64,000 nucleotides of DNA from Pelecanus crispus (taxonomy: Eukaryota; Chordata; Aves; Pelecaniformes; Pelecanidae), in assembly GCF_030463565.1 (NCBI RefSeq), contig NC_134649.1, forward strand, positions 2,925,501-2,989,500, given 5' to 3'. Under the pieces are notes generated by a model, which saw only the letters and a program-made list of their open reading frames with translations, was not told the DNA's origin and made no database searches. How positions within the stretch are numbered: position 1 is the stretch's first letter; each line of letters begins with the position of its first letter. Below are positions 59,385-64,000 of this stretch, in pieces. The position numbers and the translations under genes were made by a program.

Positions 59385-62300
59385 CTTAAAAGCAATATAC
59401 ATATTATTTTATTTCTGATGGTGCTGTTTCCCTTTACTTCCTTCAGATTAAATACTCACTGTAATATGATCGAAAAGGCTTAATGTAACTGATTCGCCAG
59501 TAGTTGTAGTGGAAGTAATTTTATTCTGAAAGCGATGAAGTGATCCGGGTTTCCACTCACAGCTCCTATCACCTTGACAAGAGATGACTAAACCTTCTTT
59601 GTTTTTCATATATGCAGCACCTTTGATTCCGTATCTATAAAAAAAAGCAGATGAGCAGACAGAAGCTGTTCTAACAACATTCACCCTGATCAGTTCTCTT
59701 AATTTTGAAACCGACAGGTGGCTTGCTAGGATTATATAAAAGCAACATAAAGGGGCAAACACTTGTAGCCTGATAATCCTGCTTCGGGGACACCGACGTG
59801 TGTTGTCAAAGAAACCCCTAGAGTCTACGAAAACAGCAGGAAGACAGTGACTGAAGTATTTCAAAAGCAGCGAAGCAAAAGTAAAATAGTCAGTGATCCA
59901 TTATCTTACGTGTTGGGTGGAGCCTGGAATGGCCGGATAATGGAAGGAGAGCAGCATTACAAGTTATTCCAGATGGCACGGTGAGGAAACAGTTCTGTTA
60001 AAAAGAAGTTAAAGACCAGCAGCGGATTTGTACCGGCTTCTCTGGAAGGAGCCTTTCTTGGTTGGGCGGGTTCTGGCTCCTCAGCCACGCAGCCAAGCCA
60101 AGCCATCTGGAACGCTGGAGACAACAGGCCTACCTCGAGCTGGTTTCTGAGCTCAGTCTCAGGATCAAGCAGCCCCTGGCTGTGTTCATGGAAGTCCAGG
60201 CTATTCATGTAATGGTTTGCTTGACCTAACAGGCCTGCAGAATGTTTTCTGGGTTTTGTTTGGGTGTTTTGGGTTTTTTTTGTTGGTTTTTTTTTTGGGT
60301 TTTTTTGTTTTTTTTTTTAAGGAGAGTTCTTATGCCTATGTTTCTTGTACCTGTTAGCTAGCCAGGTAGATAGTGTTGCTACCAGTAATGCACAAACATG
60401 AAGCTCAGTAACTAATCCAAAATGTCCAGAGCCAGTAAGGGAGAGGAAAGGTAGCTCTCTTCCCCCCAGCTTGAATTGCTGGCCAAGTCTTAGGAGGGGC
60501 ACTGCTCCCCAGTTCTATGGCAACTAGCGCCTTCTTATGTCACTCACTAGTTGATTTACAACATAAGCAGAACACATTTAGTATACTTTGACATACAGAT
60601 TTAAAAGCTCAGAAGTTAAAAAGTTAGCTTCATGCAGAGTTGCTTTCTACTCGGATAAATCAGAGGCAGAGCTGAGATACAGGCACTTACAAAAGCCCAA
60701 CTGCTATAAACAGCATTGTGTAAACATCCTTCCGTGCTTCCCTGCTGCCTACGAGGAGTAGCTGTTCACAATGTGCTCCCAGCCTGCAGAAACTGCAGTC
60801 TGTAGCAAAGGAAAAGAGCACAGAGGAATGCATGGTTTTGGGATTTGGAAATTTAAAACTGCCCTTTCTTTAAGTAACTAATTGCTTTCTGTGGTTAAAA
60901 AAAAAAAAGGGGGAAAAAATATTCCAGACATTGTTTTGCCCTAGCAGCTGCTTTTAATATTCTGAAATGAATCCATACTGTGCAGCACAGTCTTACCATG
61001 TCCTCATAGGAACTCCTGTTCAGAGTCAATGCGTAGAAAAGCACTGCTGCTGATTTAGAACAAAAATCTAAAACGCAGTCATCGGTAAACACCAGGCCAC
61101 GCTATAAACGCTTCCCTTCTCAAGGACCAGAGGTGCCCTCACGGCATTCTAGTAACACTGAAGTCTTATTCTTAAGCTCAGTCCAAGCTCTAATCAACTC
61201 ACCTTGGTACAAAAACAAGCACGCCATTTGTTCGAATTGAGTAAATAACACCATCTGCTATGCAGCGCTCATCAGTTTCTGGGGTTTTGTCTTTGAAGTA
61301 CATGCACTGGAAGAGTTCAGTAGACTGTTTCTGAGCACGCTGGGCTGCCTGCAAGCACCCCCCATAAAAAGAGAAGACAAAACAACCTAAATAAGTATTT
61401 CAATGAGCTTGTTCAACTTTGATTTTTATAGTTTCTTCTTCCCATTACCTGTCCCCTAGAAAACTTACATCTAAAAGGAAATCCTATATGTAGTACAGGT
61501 GAAGTATGAAGTCACTTTTACTACCACTCTCAGAAGAAAACTGGTATTTAAGTAAAAAACCCCAAAGCATTATAAATAAAATGAAGTGATACTATGTCAT
61601 AGTACCCAAAAGCCGTAGTCAGGGCTGGTATCCCATTCCGTTGGGCAGCATACAAACGTACGGAGACACACATGATGGCCACCTTACCCGGTTTCTGTTA
61701 TTAATGTGTCTGCACAATTCCTCAAGATCCTTATTACTCAATACACAATCCTTAACATCTCCTTTAGTTTCCTGTAGAGTCGCTGCCATCAAGAGTCTGT
61801 GGACAACAATATCAGCGTATCTTCTAATTGGAGACGTGAAATGAGTGTACTTCTCTAAGGCCAGTCCTACAAATAAAAGGAAGCGGTGATAAGCAATCAA
61901 AGCCATCAGCTGCCTCCCCCCCAACAGGTCAGAAATAATAATGGGAATAGCGTAAAGAATAAAGCGACAAGATACCATAATGGTGAAACTCTTCCTCAGG
62001 ACAAGAGCCAGTTGAGAAGTACAACGCGTTAGACATCGCGTGAGTGGCCATAGATCGCAACAGTGTATTTACAATTGGATCCGACGGGTCATTTGCTTTA
62101 TCCAGAGACTCAGCCAATGCTTTGTTAGACCTGGCAAAAAAGTGTTGATTCTGAAGAAAATTATGCTATCCCTGATCATAGTAGCCTAAAGTTAAAAAGA
62201 GCATACAAAAGCACATAATTTATTAATCGTTATTAATACAAAAATATGAACGACAAGTAGAATGATATTAAAACTTCCAACACAGTTTAGTAACAGCTCT

Positions 62301-63520
62301 TCTCTAGAAAAATGTTTAGAAAAAATGGCAGTTTTCACCAGCAGGCCTGTCTTTGCAACCTGGAGAACCAAGAAGGACTGGAGCAAACCCCACTTCTATG
62401 CAGTACAGAAAAGACAGCGAGCTGGTCCAAAACCGGTTCTGTACAGGAGAGCACAAGCGGGACAAGGTGACATCCAAATAAAAGGAGGCACGACTCATGC
62501 CTTCACACCCTGTGATGTCTAGAAATGGTGCCTCCCGATGTGATGAAGCTCACAGCCTTCTCATAGTATCTTGACAAAGTAATTCTGAATTATTCTGAGT
62601 CATTTAAAATGACTATATTGCACAGAATTAACTTGATTTAAACTAGTACTCTCTTACATTACTATTACAGGAAATACGGTGCAAACAAGGCTATTACAGA
62701 GCTTAACCACTACCTACCAACTGAACAAATTCTTTTTGGATACGTCTAAAATTATTCAGATACTGCCATTTTCAGTCCAGCCAGCAGAATGCAGGCAGCC
62801 TCTCTTCTTTAGAACATCATCTCCTGCTTACAGAAAGGTTATGGTAAACTTTTTTTTTTTAAGAACTGCTATACAGTGTCTACTAGCATCGACACTGAGA
62901 ACTGTAATGCTTTGTGCCGATAACATAGCTAAATAGTTAATTGCTTAACTTTAACTAAAGCGCTTAAGGTAAGTAATAAAAGATACCGTGTGTCTATTGT
63001 GAAACCTTTGGCGCTGGCACATTCTCGAAGTTCAGTAAAAAATTCCTGTCGTGGTGGAGGGTGTTGACGCAACAAAGCCTGATGAGGAAAATTTTCTGAA
63101 ATCTTTTTTGCCACCCAGTGGTTGGCAAGAATCATACATTCCGCTACAGTCTCATGCACCTCCAGTGGCTGCTTGGGGATGAGATCATGGATATTATTTT
63201 TATCATCCAGTTGCACTCGGATTTCTATCCCTTCTAGTTCCAGGGCACCACAGCTGTCCCGCTTAGCTCTGACGTGTCGTGCTATATCTGCGAGTTTTGA
63301 TATTGCCCAAACCAGTTCATCCAGCTGCTTCTGTCTAGTTCTTTCATCCAGGTTTTTCAGCTCCGGGATATCACCAACAACACTTGTGTCTCCATCTAAT
63401 AAAGCCTGTGCTGCTTCGTAAACCAGCTTGTATGCAGAGCGAATGATGGTTTTGTTGTAGCAGACTCGCAGCATTTCGTACGATTCTTTTTCTAGTTCCC
63501 ACAAGACACTTACAGCATAC
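59073..63520 (-). CDS. DIS3L: DIS3L exosome exoribonuclease, last six coding exons, 5'-truncated by window
   Basis: DIS3L is the processive 3'-5' exoribonuclease of the cytoplasmic RNA exosome, an RNase II/RNB-family enzyme. Six exons join in frame on the minus strand: 63520-62987, 62130-61976, 61866-61688, 61348-61203, 59634-59460 and 59384-59073. They encode about 499 C-terminal residues of a family of roughly 1,050. Seen are the second half of the RNB domain ([54 protein letters not shown]) and then the C-terminal S1-like barrel region ([26 protein letters not shown]). The end is [16 protein letters not shown]. The catalytic aspartates lie in upstream exons beyond the right edge. Synteny and the C-terminus favour DIS3L over DIS3 or DIS3L2. 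It converges on TIPIN, with 1.27 kb between the stops. Confidence 0.97.
59460..59634 (-). CDS. DIS3L: DIS3L penultimate exon (175 bp)
   Basis: It encodes [19 protein letters not shown] onward to SLFDHIT. The acceptor is TTTTTATAG and the donor GTGAGT. The following intron is only 75 bp. Confidence 0.96.
59635..61202 (-). other. DIS3L: DIS3L intron (1.57 kb)
   Basis: It contains a T/G-rich low-complexity tract at 60,240-60,325 and is otherwise unremarkable. Confidence 0.8.
61203..61348 (-). CDS. DIS3L: DIS3L exon (146 bp)
   Basis: It encodes [18 protein letters not shown] to [11 protein letters not shown] plus two bases of an Arg codon, entering the C-terminal S1-like region. The acceptor is CTTGCAG and the donor GTGAGT. 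Confidence 0.96.
61349..61687 (-). other. DIS3L: DIS3L intron (339 bp)
   Basis: I see nothing beyond the splice sites. Confidence 0.85.
61688..61866 (-). CDS. DIS3L: DIS3L exon (179 bp) with RNB signature
   Basis: It encodes [20 protein letters not shown] onward to [12 protein letters not shown]. [12 protein letters not shown] is the RNB-family signature that lines the RNA channel. The acceptor is ATTTGTAG and the donor GTAAGG. Confidence 0.97.
61976..62130 (-). CDS. DIS3L: DIS3L exon (155 bp)
   Basis: It encodes [20 protein letters not shown] to [10 protein letters not shown] plus one base of the next Gly. The acceptor is TTTTGCCAG and the donor GTATCT. It is separated from the next exon by a short 109-bp intron. 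Confidence 0.96.
62131..62986 (-). other. DIS3L: DIS3L intron (856 bp)
   Basis: AT-rich unique sequence. I see nothing in it. Confidence 0.85.
62987..63520 (-). CDS. DIS3L: DIS3L RNB-domain exon (534 bp)
   Basis: The acceptor is CTTTTAAG and the donor GTATCT. It encodes [15 protein letters not shown]... to ...GFTIDTR, including [16 protein letters not shown] and the conserved block around [20 protein letters not shown]. Without the upstream exon, a frame can appear to begin at an internal codon. Confidence 0.96.
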
Positions 63521-64000
63521 CTTAAAAGATAAGATCACAATTCTATAAATAGTTCTGGTCGACTTAAACTATCATTTCAAGCACATCCAACTGTTAAAGT
63601 TTACAGGTTTCATTGTTTGTTTGTGGTTTTTTTTACTGAAAACATCCTTTACTTCATGAAACAAACCAGTGCTCAGCAAAGCCACTAATTCATGCACTTG
63701 CCTTTCAGTCTTGTGTATCACAACTTAATAAATGAGGACCAACTATGAAGCATCTGTTGAGGCAGAGTACCCCTAAGACAGAAGGCCACATCTATTTTAA
63801 AGCACAGCTACACTGCAATAGTTATTTTTATTCATTTTTATTTTATTAGTCAGATGCATCCACAATGAACATACCTACACCCTGCATACCCACATGCCAG
63901 CCAGCCAACTAATCCTATTAGTGGCACGTTTGAGGAATAGGACAATAGTAAAATACGTGGCCATTCCATGGGACCGAAACCCATGTGAGAAAGCAAGTGA
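63521..64000 (-). other. DIS3L: DIS3L intron (part)
   Basis: 480 bp of intron upstream of the RNB exon, running off the right edge. I see no further exon. Confidence 0.8.

Noticed and set aside
59073-63520. Possible assignment to DIS3 or DIS3L2
   Set aside because: The C-terminal sequence and the MAP2K1-TIPIN neighbourhood fit DIS3L.

Overview
This is nuclear DNA from a bird. The evidence is three split vertebrate genes with GT-AG introns, CR1 LINE 3' ends, avian-type LTR elements and CpG-island promoters. The repeat families suggest a neoavian rather than a galliform bird, but that is inferred from memory of the families, not from a search. There are no operons, CRISPR arrays, rRNA or tRNA genes that I can see.

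The layout is the conserved amniote block MAP2K1 - TIPIN - DIS3L. MAP2K1 (MEK1) fills the left 36.6 kb on the minus strand. Coding exons 1-8 (Met1 to about residue 322) are present, and the exons encoding the C-terminal tail of the kinase lie beyond the left edge. Intron 1 alone is 17 kb. Its CpG island (about 36,180-37,330) carries two perfect NRF1-type palindromes. TIPIN (plus strand) is complete, with seven coding exons from 50,185 to 57,804 encoding 278 residues. It lies behind its own CpG island, which holds a perfect E2F-type palindrome, an NRF1 palindrome and a CCTCAGCC-rich minisatellite. DIS3L (minus strand) enters from the right edge. Its last six coding exons (59,073-63,520; about 499 residues) are present, tail to tail with TIPIN.

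Between the divergent MAP2K1 and TIPIN promoters sits a 5-kb class I (gammaretrovirus-like) endogenous retrovirus on the minus strand, at 40,357-45,311. It has paired LTRs that differ at only three substitutions plus a G-tract, a 4-bp target duplication, and broken gag, pol and env. Most of pol is deleted. A 571-bp solo LTR of a different family, with its own 5-bp target duplication, is nested inside gag. Other repeats are an LTR-type element with internal minisatellite in TIPIN intron 3, several CR1 fragments, a short solo LTR in MAP2K1 intron 8, and an ancient terminal-inverted-repeat element in MAP2K1 intron 1.

The three host genes work separately: MAP2K1 in RAS-RAF-ERK signalling, TIPIN in replication-fork protection with TIMELESS, and DIS3L as a catalytic subunit of the cytoplasmic RNA exosome. 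I saw no convincing new gene or system. The points most worth a second look are the young but already broken ERV, the duplicated splice-acceptor segment flanking a CR1 in MAP2K1 intron 2, the TIR element, and the promoter palindromes.
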